DNA from: Fen-1258 sp964441505
GTDB lineage: Bacteria; Bacteroidota; Ignavibacteria; Ignavibacteriales; Melioribacteraceae
Length of the DNA: 64,000 nt
Assembly: GCA_964441505.1 (NCBI GenBank)
Contig: CAYTUV010000019.1
Span: 1 to 64,000 of the forward strand
Direction: 5' to 3'
The notes beneath the pieces are model-generated. The model made no database searches and was not told where the DNA came from. It saw only the letters and a program-made list of their open reading frames with translations. This document shows positions 51,941 through 61,278 of this stretch, piece after piece. How positions within the stretch are numbered: position 1 is the first letter of the stretch; each line of letters opens with the position of its first letter. Made by a program: the position numbers and the translations under genes.

Positions 51941-52980
51941 AGTATAATCCGTAATTCACTTAAAAATTTTTCATTTTGCTCACGGTTTCCAACCGAGACT
52001 CTCAAACAATTTTTTACCTGATTACTCCGATCGCGTATTATTATTCCTTTTTCAGTCAACCTACGGTAAACGGTAAAAGGTTCGTCGCATTCAAATAGGA
52101 TGAAATTACTTTCCGACGGATATATTTTTTTAATTCCGGTAATTTTTCTCAACTCACCAGCGAGAAATTCTCTTTCCTCTTTTATCTGTTTCACAAATTT
52201 ATCCTTTTGCGCGGAATTTTTTATCGCTTTTATTACAACTTCCGATGTTAATTTATTGATGTTGTACGGTGATTTGATTTTATATAGCAAATTCACGATC
52301 TGTGCTGAGGCCACACAGTAACCGCATCGAACTCCGGCAAGACCCCATGCTTTTGAAAATGTTCTCAGCATTACGATGTTTGGATTTTTTTGAATTGAAT
52401 TCAGCGGAATCGATTCATTTGCAAATTCAGTGTAAGCCTCATCAGCAATAACAATACCGTTAAATTTATTTGCCAGTTCTAAGATTGATGCGGAGTTAAT
52501 CACATTTGCGGTTGGATTGTTCGGCGAACAAACAAAAATAAGCTTTGTCATTGGCGTTACAGCCCTGAGAGTTTTTTCAAGATCAATCTGGAACGATTCA
52601 TCTAGCATTACATTTATCGCCCGGACATCATTAACGTCGCAGACTACTCTGTACATTCCGTAAGTTGGTTCCAATATGATTGTATTATCGACTTTGGGTT
52701 CGCAAAATATTCTCACCAAAAGATCAATGATTTCATCCGAGCCTACGCCTATGAACAGATTTTCCTTACCAACAAATAAATATTTACCCAATTCATCTCT
52801 CAAACTATTATGAAAAGGATCTGGATACCGGTTCAATTCAATCTGATATTCTTCACCAGCAACGGATCCGAAACTGTTTTCATTTGCATCCATAAGAATT
52901 CCATTCAGATAATCACCCCGCGCCGATGTATACGGTTTCAGTTTCAGAATATTCCCACGAACAAGTGATTCAATTTTCAT
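51937..52980 (-). CDS. hisC: Histidinol-phosphate aminotransferase
   Basis: The 347-residue class I/II PLP enzyme has YPDPFHNSLRDELG, CSPNNPTAN, ADEAYTEF and cofactor Lys in RTFSKAWGLAGVRCGY. It converts imidazole acetol phosphate to histidinol phosphate. It overlaps hisD by 11 bases and hisB by 4. Confidence 0.95.
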   Translation of the reverse strand: MKIESLVRGNILKLKPYTSARGDYLNGILMDANENSFGSVAGEEYQIELNRYPDPFHNSLRDELGKYLFVGKENLFIGVGSDEIIDLLVRIFCEPKVDNTIILEPTYGMYRVVCDVNDVRAINVMLDESFQIDLEKTLRAVTPMTKLIFVCSPNNPTANVINSASILELANKFNGIVIADEAYTEFANESIPLNSIQKNPNIVMLRTFSKAWGLAGVRCGYCVASAQIVNLLYKIKSPYNINKLTSEVVIKAIKNSAQKDKFVKQIKEEREFLAGELRKITGIKKIYPSESNFILFECDEPFTVYRRLTEKGIIIRDRSNQVKNCLRVSVGNREQNEKFLSELRIIL

Positions 52981-54259
52981 TTTTCAACCTCACATTTATT
53001 GCATTAGCGTGTGCATCCAATTTCTCCAGAGACGCCATTTTAATGACTGTTGAGGCAATGTTCTGAAGACCTTTTTTACTGACTTTTTGAAAAGTAACCG
53101 ATTTCATAAATGACTCGACTGATATCCCCCCGAATGAACGCGCATAGCCATACGTCGGTAGAGAATGATTCGTTCCGGAAGCATAATCTCCAATGCTTTC
53201 CGCTGATAAATTTCCCCAGAACACCGAACCTGCATTCGTAATTTTTCCCCTGTACCGTTCAGCATTTTTAACATTTACAATAAGATGTTCCGGCGCGTAA
53301 ATATTGCTGAGATTGATTGCTTCATCAATTGAGCGCACTAATAATACAGATGAGTGAGCTAGTGCACCTTCTATGAATTCCGTTCTTAATAAATATTTCT
53401 TCTGCCTTGCGATCTCTTTCTGTACTTCAGTAACAATTTTCCCGTTTGTCGTAAGTAATATCGCTTGAGAATCTTTGCCATGTTCAGCCTGTGAAAGGAT
53501 ATCCGCTGCTATGTAAGTTGGATTTGCATAGTCATCAGCAATAATCAATACTTCACTTGGTCCTGCAGGCATGTCAATCGCACAACCTTCAGTATCTATA
53601 CTGACCAGACTTTTGGCCGCTGTAACATATTGATTGCCCGGTCCGAAGATTTTATCAACTTTTTTGAGAGATTTATCGCCATATGCTAAAAGAGCAATTC
53701 CATGAGCTCCGCCTATTTTATAAAATTCCTTAACTCCGCATAGCTTGGCCGCAAAGAGAACTGCATTGCTGATTACATTTTGTGTGGGTGATATTGCTGT
53801 AACTCTTTTACAACCTGCCAGCAATGCAGGAATACCTAACATGAGTAATGTTGATGGCAAGACCGCCGTTCCGCCCGGGACATATAAACCAACATTTTCG
53901 ATCGGACGGAATTCTCTAGAGCATTTTACACCGGGCATGGTTTCAATCGAATAATCAGATGGGTACTGCTTACTATGGAATTTCTCAATGTTCTTTGCTG
54001 CAATCATCATTGCTTTCTTCGAGTCAACATCAAGAAGCCGTTCTGCTTTGTCCAATTCCATTTTAGATACAAGCAGATTTTCTCCTTCAAATCCATCAAA
54101 CTTTGTTGCGTATTTTAAGGCCGCCCTAAGTCCATTTTGTTTTACATCTTCAACAATTGGTTTTACAGTCTTCATAATCTTTTTTGAATCCGATGCCGGA
54201 CGGGAAAAGATTCTGAGTAATTTTTCCTGCGATATTTTTTCTGTTGAATTGAATTTCAT
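52970..54259 (-). CDS. hisD: Histidinol dehydrogenase
   Basis: The 429-residue enzyme has FRPIENVGLYVPGG, FGPGNQYVTAAK, GPSEVLIIADD and ILSQAEHG (the zinc His and Gln region), and late APEHL and GTNHSLPT. It oxidises histidinol to histidine with two NAD. It overlaps hisG by 4 bases. Confidence 0.96.
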   Translation of the reverse strand: MKFNSTEKISQEKLLRIFSRPASDSKKIMKTVKPIVEDVKQNGLRAALKYATKFDGFEGENLLVSKMELDKAERLLDVDSKKAMMIAAKNIEKFHSKQYPSDYSIETMPGVKCSREFRPIENVGLYVPGGTAVLPSTLLMLGIPALLAGCKRVTAISPTQNVISNAVLFAAKLCGVKEFYKIGGAHGIALLAYGDKSLKKVDKIFGPGNQYVTAAKSLVSIDTEGCAIDMPAGPSEVLIIADDYANPTYIAADILSQAEHGKDSQAILLTTNGKIVTEVQKEIARQKKYLLRTEFIEGALAHSSVLLVRSIDEAINLSNIYAPEHLIVNVKNAERYRGKITNAGSVFWGNLSAESIGDYASGTNHSLPTYGYARSFGGISVESFMKSVTFQKVSKKGLQNIASTVIKMASLEKLDAHANAINVRLKNEN

Positions 54260-55122
54260 AGTATCATGTTCTCTATTGGAATTAATAATATTCCGGATGC
54301 CCCGGCGTTCATTAGGTCTTCCTGAATTTCCCAGAATTTGTCAGAAGGTATCACAGCATGAATCGCAAGCATCTTATCATTAGCCAGCGGCAGAATAGTT
54401 GGACTGCTAAGTGACGGTATGATCTCGCGAATTATTGCAAGTGCCGCTTTAGGAATATTCATCATAAGGTATTTAGAGTTCTTTGCATTGAGTGCTGATT
54501 CTATTCTTGAGATCAGGTTTTTTAATTTCAGATATTTCTCCGGGTCATCGCCGATGTTTTTATTTCCAATCAGAATCGATTGCGAATCGAAAACAGTGGT
54601 AAACTTTTTCAGCTTGTTCAGTTTGAGTGTATTGCCGGTTGATACAATATCGCAAATATAATCAGCAATTCCCAGTGAAGGTGCAATCTCAACCGAGCCG
54701 CTGATCTGAATAATTTTAGCGTCTATTTTATGATTGCGCAAAAAATTGGAAAGTATCTTTGGATAGGATGTAGCAATACGCTTTCCGTTAAGCTGGTCAA
54801 GTTCAGGTATGTTCCCTTCTTCTGGACCAGCCAGCATTAATCTGCATTTCCCATAATCAAGCTTTTTAATCAGATCAACATCTGCCTCCTTCTCAATCAC
54901 AACATCCTCACCGACAATTCCAATGTCGGCAACTCCATCCTGGACATATTCAGGAATGTCATCATCACGCAGAAAGAGAAGATCAAGATCATAATTTCGG
55001 GCTGATACAATAAGCCTGTCTTTATAATCCTCTATATCCAGTCCGCATGTTCTGAGCAACTGAAGTGATTTTTCGGTAAGCCTTCCGCTTTTTTGAATAG
55101 CTAGTTTCAAATTTCCGTTCAT
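54256..55122 (-). CDS. hisG: ATP phosphoribosyltransferase, long form
   Basis: At 288 residues this is the HisG-long form: catalytic domains with LKLAIQKSGRLTEKS, GIVGEDVV and DIVSTGNTLK (PRPP loop), and a C-terminal ACT-like regulatory domain (from about residue 212) that usually binds histidine for feedback. No hisZ is needed or present. It is the first gene of the operon. AAGGAG precedes the ATG within the terminator tail. Confidence 0.95.
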   Translation of the reverse strand: MNGNLKLAIQKSGRLTEKSLQLLRTCGLDIEDYKDRLIVSARNYDLDLLFLRDDDIPEYVQDGVADIGIVGEDVVIEKEADVDLIKKLDYGKCRLMLAGPEEGNIPELDQLNGKRIATSYPKILSNFLRNHKIDAKIIQISGSVEIAPSLGIADYICDIVSTGNTLKLNKLKKFTTVFDSQSILIGNKNIGDDPEKYLKLKNLISRIESALNAKNSKYLMMNIPKAALAIIREIIPSLSSPTILPLANDKMLAIHAVIPSDKFWEIQEDLMNAGASGILLIPIENMIL

Positions 55123-55132
55123 AGTGTTCTCC

Positions 55133-55164
55133 TTTAAAACAAAAAACCCCGTTGTAAGCGGGGT
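55133..55164 (-). terminator. his attenuator
   Basis: On the - strand ACCCCG and CGGGGT form a stem with a seven-base loop, followed by TTTTTTGTTTT. It lies between the His-rich leader peptide and hisG, as in a classic histidine attenuator. Confidence 0.9.
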
Positions 55165-55191
55165 GTCATTTCAAATTAATTTATAAATTAG

Positions 55192-55257
55192 TTATAGCAC
55201 TCCGTGTTCCGTTATGAGGAAATGATGATGGTGATTATTATGGATTGCTGATAACAT
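55192..55257 (-). CDS. hisL: his leader peptide with His-rich run
   Basis: On the - strand a 21-codon frame reads MLSAIHNNHHHHFLITEHGVL and stops with TAA. Six His codons, four in a row, make its translation sensitive to charged tRNA-His. It lies just after the promoter and just before the attenuator. No other ORF or RNA explains this stretch. Confidence 0.9.
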   Translation of the reverse strand: MLSAIHNNHHHHFLITEHGVL

Positions 55258-55283
55258 TTTCTTGTTTCTCTTATTTTCTACCG

Positions 55284-55314
55284 CAAATATACTTTATCTG
55301 CCGTAATAGTCAAA
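55284..55314 (-). promoter_or_regulatory. his operon promoter, Bacteroidota type
   Basis: On the - strand TTTG (55314-55311), a spacer of exactly 19 bases, then TATATTTG (55291-55284) match the TTTG-N19-TAnnTTTG consensus exactly. Transcription would start about 20 bases before the leader peptide ATG. Confidence 0.85.
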
Positions 55315-55407
55315 TTAATTTTTCTTACATGCCTGTGTTGAACAAGATTAGTTCATCTTTTTGAAGGTATTCATATATTGAAGTAAGAAAATTAAGATGA
55401 ATGCTAA

Positions 55408-56247
55408 ATGCCGAATTGTTTTTTTGTTTCCGATATTCATGGTAAAACCGGACACTACGAGAAATTGTTTCAGATAATTCTCGATGAAAAACCTCAAGCG
55501 CTTTTTCTTGGTGGCGATCTACTCCCCCATCATTATGCAGATAAGCGTTTTGTAAATGATTACCTCGTTCCGAATTTAACTTCAATCAAACTGCAGATGT
55601 CGGAATCTTATCCCGAAATATTTTTGATTCTTGGTAATGATGACGCATGTTCTGAAGAACATTTCATAATAGCTGCTTCAGAGGAAAAACTTTTTCACTA
55701 TATACATTTCAGTTCTTCGGAGTTTGCCAATAAAAAAATATTCGGTTATTCCTTTACCCCTCCATCCCCTTTCCTATTGAAGGATTGGGAGAAATATGAT
55801 ATTTCAAGATATACAGAGCATGGCTGCATTTCTCCTGAAGAAGGAAAGCGGACTGTTAATATTCCGGTAGAGGAGAAAAAATATTCCACCATAAAAAAAG
55901 ATTTGGAGATTCTTTGCGGTGGCGAGGACATTTCAAACGCAATCTTTCTTTTTCACGGACCGCCATATCAAACCAATCTTGACCGTGCCGCTTTGGACAA
56001 TAAAGTAATCGAGCATGCCCCGGTTGATGTTCACGTAGGTAGCATAGCTATAAAGCGGTTTATAGAGAAGAAACAGCCTCACATTACTCTGCATGGACAC
56101 ATTCATGAATCTGCACGGATTACGGGAAGCTGGAGAGACAAAATAGGCAAGACCTATTGCTTCAGTGCTGCCCATGATGGCCCTGAACTGGCCATCGTTA
56201 AATTTGATTCTGACAGACCTGAGGAAGCAGAAAGAATTCTTATTTAG
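55408..56247 (+). CDS. Metallophosphoesterase
   Basis: The 279-residue calcineurin-like enzyme has the five metal-binding blocks: SDIHGKTGH, GGDLLPH, LGNDDA, FLFHGPP and LHGHIHES. These bind two metals and hydrolyse phosphoesters. The substrate is unknown. It is divergent from the his operon and convergent with the PEP/pyruvate-binding gene, overlapping its stop by 4 bases. No good ribosome site is visible before the ATG at 55408. Confidence 0.88.
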   Translation: MPNCFFVSDIHGKTGHYEKLFQIILDEKPQALFLGGDLLPHHYADKRFVNDYLVPNLTSIKLQMSESYPEIFLILGNDDACSEEHFIIAASEEKLFHYIHFSSSEFANKKIFGYSFTPPSPFLLKDWEKYDISRYTEHGCISPEEGKRTVNIPVEEKKYSTIKKDLEILCGGEDISNAIFLFHGPPYQTNLDRAALDNKVIEHAPVDVHVGSIAIKRFIEKKQPHITLHGHIHESARITGSWRDKIGKTYCFSAAHDGPELAIVKFDSDRPEEAERILI

Positions 56248-59200
56248 ATATTTTTCTGTTTCATTTTTAATGGACGGGCAGCATCAGTAACTGCACCAAT
56301 TTTGGATGCGTAACTTGACTTGGATAGAATATCGTCATCCGAAACGTAATGTATATCGAGTATCCCCTGCGCTTTATAACCGGTGCGCAGATAATTCATT
56401 TCACTCAAAGCCAGACTCCATCCTTCAAACCAAAAGCTCAAGTCGCTGAGATCACATTTTTCTTTATCATAATGAACAATTAAATCGATGTCACTGCCAG
56501 GGCCGGAGACAGCATTTTTCGTACTTCCAAAGACATAAATTCCCTTTACAAAAAATCTCTCCGCATCTAATTCAGATGCTATTTTTTCTGCCATCTTCAT
56601 TCTCCAGCGCCAGTGATCGCTCGGATTGTAATCGAAGATATCTTTGTGTTCCTGTTCAACAGCTACATCACTGGATGGCGAACTTAAAATTCCAACTGCC
56701 TGTTCCTGATCTGAGTTCATCAATACTTTCAGAATTAATCCACCTGTTGATGCACCAACATCAATAACCTTCACAATGTCTCTGATGTATTCAAACTCTG
56801 GGATTAGATCCGTAAGAATATTTTTTGATTCAGCGAAAAATCTTTCGTTAAAAATAATGCCCGGATCATCCGGATATAAAGGCAGGTAGCGTATATTCGC
56901 TTCAACAAGATCCTGGAAAAAATGAGTACCAAAGGAAAGATCGGGTACATAATTTCCTTTTTTTCTTGCAACTTCAATTAGCATAGCTGTGTTGTTAATA
57001 TCAGAGTATGTCACACTAACTCCTAGCTTAATATCTCCGCGACTTCCCCATCTTCCGGGTCCAATCAAAATAAACTTTCTTTTAGGAAGCGTCTTATTAA
57101 GTCTGCTTACAGCGCGCCCTACCTGAAGCATTTTACTCCTTTCGGAGATCTCAGAATATTTTTGTGCGTCAACATAAACTACATGAGTTATATCGGGCAT
57201 TCTTCCATTTGAAACAAATCGGTGCGCTGTAAAAATAACTTTCTCCAACGGAACATCTTTTGGAATGACATCTGATTTAGAATCACCGGTAAAACTTTGC
57301 GGTCTGCATTGAAGGAGATAAAAATCTTTGCCATCTGAGGCAAATTCAATATCCACAGGAGATTTTATTTTCAACTGCAGTGTCTTCAGGATTGTATCTA
57401 CACGTTTAAGGAAATTAGTTTTAGTAATCAGGCCGTCGAATGTTACAACAAATTCTTTGAACGGATCCCCTGCATCCCATTCATTCGGCTGTCGGATCAT
57501 TGTTCCGTCTATAACTGAAAAAATCTGTGTGAATAACGGGTACTCTGCACCATATTCCTTGAGCAAGTCGTTAATAGGCATCGATTCGAATTCATTTGTC
57601 TTTAAATTTATCATGTCGACTTTTTTAGGTGAATAACGGAATAATTCTTCGGAAGTTACGTTCACTTTTAAATTTGGTTGACCGGGGGAAACTAGAACCG
57701 GAAAATCATCACCCAATCTGTCAACTGCTCTGGTTCCAAGTCCCGGTACAAGACGCAGCAATCCGTCTTCACGCTTAATTCTTGGTGACCATCTGAATTC
57801 ATTATTGCTGAAGGCCACGCCTGCCAATGCCGGTAAAAAGTAGGAACCGATTTTCGTTCCAACAACTTCCTGGATCATCACTCCCATCTCTTCATGAAAA
57901 TCGAGCAATCCCCGCTCAGCGCGATATTCAATGGGGTCAGGGCTGAATGTTGATGCATATACTTCCGCAATGGCATCCATCAGAGCAATCAACCGCTGCT
58001 GTTTTGTACCTTGATTGGCAAGGAACAAACTTTTGTATTTACCAGAGAAGGCAGCGCCTATCTGATCTTCAAGCAGACTTGAACTGCGTACAACAAGCGG
58101 CTGTTCACAAAGATCATCCAGAGCAACAGAAAGGCCCTTAATTATATCCTGAGGGAATTCGGAATTCTTGAAGAGTTGAACCACATGCGGATATTCTATT
58201 CGGACCTCTTCGATCTCTTTGTACTTCTGTTCAAGTACTTCTTCAAGATTGTTATGGCGCATAAAATATAAAACACCATCTGAAGTTAAATACCAGGTCT
58301 TTGGCGTTTTTATATCTTTTAGCAATTCATTCTGTTCGGCTTCTTTATTGAGAATATGTGAAGCTAAAAAGAGGCCTCCGCTTTTTCCGCCCAGTTTGCC
58401 GTGACTTCCAACCGGAAAAATCATTTTATCTATTAGCTTGTAGAAATCTGTCAACTTTACATATTCTTTTGCGATTGAAATGTAATCAAGGTGATCAGTA
58501 AAGAATCTTCTTAAAAGAGAAACGCGCAATCCCTTGATTGTTGAAGGGGGCAGTTCAATTTTTTCAGCACTTATGTGGAAATACTTACGGATTGCGTCTG
58601 CGATTTCGGAAAGTGATGTGTTCTGATTATCAACAACTTTAATGAGTACACTGGATTTATCTTCCTGAATCCATTTTTGAATTTTAGTGAGAATGATTTC
58701 GTCCAGCAGATACTCATCGGCAAGCTTTAAGATAGTATCAACATACTGATCATAATTTGTAATCTTAGTAAATTTCATCGGTTTATTATCATCGTAATTT
58801 ATTTCATCCTCACTTCCGCTCCGCCGAGACATATTAGCATGCTTCATAAGAATTTCAGCTTCTTCAATACCTTTCCAGCAAAGGAGATGGAGAGTTTTCC
58901 GCAGGAGACTCATAAATAAATTCGGATCGGTCTTACGAATCATATCAAGAACAATTTTCCATTCGCCTTTTGTATGACCGTCAACCTGTTCGCGGACATT
59001 TCTGATTTCGTTAAATACGTTTTTCAGTTTATGATGAAGAATAAAGTGACCTAGTCGATCCGCAATAGTCGTCAGCAATTTTTTTTCTTCTTTCAAGAAT
59101 GGACCGTAACCGCTATTTGCTGGAGGTACTTCCTCTAAGTAGTAAACAGCTATATTTCCAACCACTTTATCCTGCACGATAATATCAGATTTTATAAACC

Positions 59201-59441
59201 ATTTTGTTTCCTCAAAATCGCTTGTCTGATAGACAATATCTCCATAGACCAATTTAGCTTTGCAGTTTTTGGGAAATTGAAATGCCGGCGGAATAGCATT
59301 GATAACCGTATGAAACGCCTGACGTAGTGAATTTTCAGAACGGTTAAGACTATCCTCAATTGTATAGAGACAGTTCAATTCCTTTGCGCGTTCCTGAAGT
59401 TCAAAAACTAAATTATCTATAGGTTTTTGCTCGTTGATCAT
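56244..59441 (-). CDS. Large PEP/pyruvate-binding protein with C-terminal nucleotidyltransferase domain
   Basis: This 1065-residue protein appears to have a GAF-like N-terminal domain (about residues 10-140), a helical linker, and the ATP-grasp-like PPDK_N/PEP-synthase nucleotide domain (GGKSGGLFLAS, VRSSSLLEDQIGAAF, FLLQCRPQS). A GPGRWGS segment (about 790) follows, and then a short C-terminal nucleotidyltransferase motif G972-S973...D984-I-D986. The phosphohistidine and PEP-binding domains of real PEP synthase are missing, so it cannot make PEP in the usual way. Its start overlaps the partner gene at 59438 by 4 bases. The function is unknown; nucleotide-dependent regulation or transfer is inferred. 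Confidence 0.75.
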   Translation of the reverse strand: MINEQKPIDNLVFELQERAKELNCLYTIEDSLNRSENSLRQAFHTVINAIPPAFQFPKNCKAKLVYGDIVYQTSDFEETKWFIKSDIIVQDKVVGNIAVYYLEEVPPANSGYGPFLKEEKKLLTTIADRLGHFILHHKLKNVFNEIRNVREQVDGHTKGEWKIVLDMIRKTDPNLFMSLLRKTLHLLCWKGIEEAEILMKHANMSRRSGSEDEINYDDNKPMKFTKITNYDQYVDTILKLADEYLLDEIILTKIQKWIQEDKSSVLIKVVDNQNTSLSEIADAIRKYFHISAEKIELPPSTIKGLRVSLLRRFFTDHLDYISIAKEYVKLTDFYKLIDKMIFPVGSHGKLGGKSGGLFLASHILNKEAEQNELLKDIKTPKTWYLTSDGVLYFMRHNNLEEVLEQKYKEIEEVRIEYPHVVQLFKNSEFPQDIIKGLSVALDDLCEQPLVVRSSSLLEDQIGAAFSGKYKSLFLANQGTKQQRLIALMDAIAEVYASTFSPDPIEYRAERGLLDFHEEMGVMIQEVVGTKIGSYFLPALAGVAFSNNEFRWSPRIKREDGLLRLVPGLGTRAVDRLGDDFPVLVSPGQPNLKVNVTSEELFRYSPKKVDMINLKTNEFESMPINDLLKEYGAEYPLFTQIFSVIDGTMIRQPNEWDAGDPFKEFVVTFDGLITKTNFLKRVDTILKTLQLKIKSPVDIEFASDGKDFYLLQCRPQSFTGDSKSDVIPKDVPLEKVIFTAHRFVSNGRMPDITHVVYVDAQKYSEISERSKMLQVGRAVSRLNKTLPKRKFILIGPGRWGSRGDIKLGVSVTYSDINNTAMLIEVARKKGNYVPDLSFGTHFFQDLVEANIRYLPLYPDDPGIIFNERFFAESKNILTDLIPEFEYIRDIVKVIDVGASTGGLILKVLMNSDQEQAVGILSSPSSDVAVEQEHKDIFDYNPSDHWRWRMKMAEKIASELDAERFFVKGIYVFGSTKNAVSGPGSDIDLIVHYDKEKCDLSDLSFWFEGWSLALSEMNYLRTGYKAQGILDIHYVSDDDILSKSSYASKIGAVTDAARPLKMKQKNI

Positions 59442-61183
59442 TTTTTAATTACTCCACGGCTCTTCCTGCCGTCAACTTTAATAATAACTGGTTTGGAAAC
59501 TCTAACATGTTTAACAAAATTTGTTTCTTTAATAATCTGCTGCTGGTTTAACCAATCCCAATCAATCTTAAACCCACCATCATAAGTTATTGAAAAATAG
59601 CTTACGTTGAAACTGGTAAGATTATGGAAGAAGTGTGAACCCTGACTGAGTTCAACATTAATTCCGAATAGTGTGGATTCAACTATTACTTTTACGCCGG
59701 CAATTTGACCCCACTCTACAGGTATACCAAGCCACGGATCAGAACTTCCCCACCTGCCGAATCCTATCAGAAGATATTTGGAATCTGACTTCACAAGTTC
59801 CTTATTTATCGAATCAACTTCGCTTGCAATTTTGGTTGTGTCTTTCTTATCGAAAGTATCCGGTTTTACAAAGACAATATCACAAATATTTTCTATGATG
59901 CCATTGCCCACAACACAGTCTGAAGCTACAAGAACATCATCACCTAACATTTCATTTTCCTCAAGATTTATAGTTTCATCGGAAACAACCATCGGTCGGA
60001 CCTGCAGAAATCCAAAACGTAACTTAACCGGATTTTCCTGCAGAGTTACCGCAAATTCAATTTCAACAGGATTAGAAAAAGCTTCCGCAAAAACAACTAA
60101 CAGCTTTTTTACCAGATCATTAAATCGAAATTCATTCATAGAGAGAAGTTGGGAAAAATTTAATGCTCGGGGTCCCGGACTTCCAGTTCCCATCACAATT
60201 CGCTGAGATGAAGAGTCATAAGTAGAGGCAATGAATTTGAGAGTATAATCATAATCCGCGTCACTTAAATCCGCACTTACCATAAACTCAGCTTCTTTAG
60301 TCGGATCGTATTCAATAAAATTACTCATATTCACAGCCCAGAATTTGGTCTGAGTATTTTTGAGTAAATCGGTCGGGTCAGCAAAAGGGGGAGATGATTT
60401 TGGATGTGCCGGAGAGTAACTCCATACGAGCCCTCCTTCAACAATTGTTTTACCGAGTCCAAGCGCAAGATTTACAACACCCTGTTCCGGTTTGGCTCTT
60501 CCACTAGGATAAAAATTAAATGAGCGCGAAACCCCTGAAAAATTTGGATAGAATCGATCACCATGCTTCTGCCCTACAACCTCCTGAATAATTACAGCCA
60601 TCTTCTCATCCTGAATTTTATGCGATGAGACTTTGAAATAATCCTTGGATGCTTTGAAATAAGTTGATGCGAAAACAAATTTAATTGCTTCGGTAAGTTT
60701 ATTAAATCGTGTATCGGTACTTGGCTGATTATTAGAAATCATTTTTGTTGCATAGATACCGGCAAACGGTTCATATTTTGCATCTTCGAGCATGCTTGAT
60801 GAACGGATGGCCAGAGGGACATGAACATTTTCAATCAATCCGCGTAAATCTCCAAGAATCTCAACGGGCAGATCCGATTGAAGAAACGCCCTGATGATCT
60901 CTTCATCAGAACCGTCTGAGTAGGCCAGATCATGGAGATTATTCCTCTTCATAAACCAATCAAATACCTGAGTACGCAGAACTATCATTCGAGGAATGTT
61001 TAAGATGACATCCGGAAATTCGTCGGTATTAACTTTCTCTTGCAGAATTTTATTGGCGAACACAAGTCCGCTGGCTTTACCTCCAAAAGAGCCCTCACCA
61101 ATCCAAGTGAAATCATCACGAGATTCAAAAAATTTTCTATCAAAGCGGGAAGAAATTTCACCGTTGACCTTTTGTCTCAGCAT
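59438..61183 (-). CDS. PEP/pyruvate-binding (PPDK_N) domain protein, partner of 56244-59441
   Basis: The 581-residue protein has FGGKASGLVFANKIL (33-47), RSSSMLED (127-134), QVRPM, and GFGRWGSSDPW in the last quarter. It has the same GxGRWGS segment as its neighbour but no GAF or nucleotidyltransferase domain. Like the neighbour it lacks the phosphohistidine and PEP domains of PEP synthase. Translation of the two genes is coupled, suggesting a two-subunit complex. Confidence 0.75.
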   Translation of the reverse strand: MLRQKVNGEISSRFDRKFFESRDDFTWIGEGSFGGKASGLVFANKILQEKVNTDEFPDVILNIPRMIVLRTQVFDWFMKRNNLHDLAYSDGSDEEIIRAFLQSDLPVEILGDLRGLIENVHVPLAIRSSSMLEDAKYEPFAGIYATKMISNNQPSTDTRFNKLTEAIKFVFASTYFKASKDYFKVSSHKIQDEKMAVIIQEVVGQKHGDRFYPNFSGVSRSFNFYPSGRAKPEQGVVNLALGLGKTIVEGGLVWSYSPAHPKSSPPFADPTDLLKNTQTKFWAVNMSNFIEYDPTKEAEFMVSADLSDADYDYTLKFIASTYDSSSQRIVMGTGSPGPRALNFSQLLSMNEFRFNDLVKKLLVVFAEAFSNPVEIEFAVTLQENPVKLRFGFLQVRPMVVSDETINLEENEMLGDDVLVASDCVVGNGIIENICDIVFVKPDTFDKKDTTKIASEVDSINKELVKSDSKYLLIGFGRWGSSDPWLGIPVEWGQIAGVKVIVESTLFGINVELSQGSHFFHNLTSFNVSYFSITYDGGFKIDWDWLNQQQIIKETNFVKHVRVSKPVIIKVDGRKSRGVIKK

Positions 61184-61203
61184 TGAAACACCCTTTTAAT
61201 AAA

Positions 61204-61243
61204 AAGCCGGAAATTGGTTGAACAAGTCGCGCAATTCCCGGCT
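61204..61243 (-). terminator. gdhA terminator
   Basis: On the - strand AGCCGGGAATT pairs with AATTTCCGGCT (one G.U), followed by TTTTTATT. It lies between the gdhA stop and the PEP/pyruvate-binding gene, so that pair is probably transcribed on its own. Confidence 0.85.
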
Positions 61244-61278
61244 AATCACTATTTCTTAATTAACGTTTTTATCTGTGT

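Noticed and set aside
56244..59441. PEP synthase (ppsA) or pyruvate phosphate dikinase
   Set aside because: The phosphohistidine and PEP/pyruvate C-terminal domains are absent and other domains replace them.
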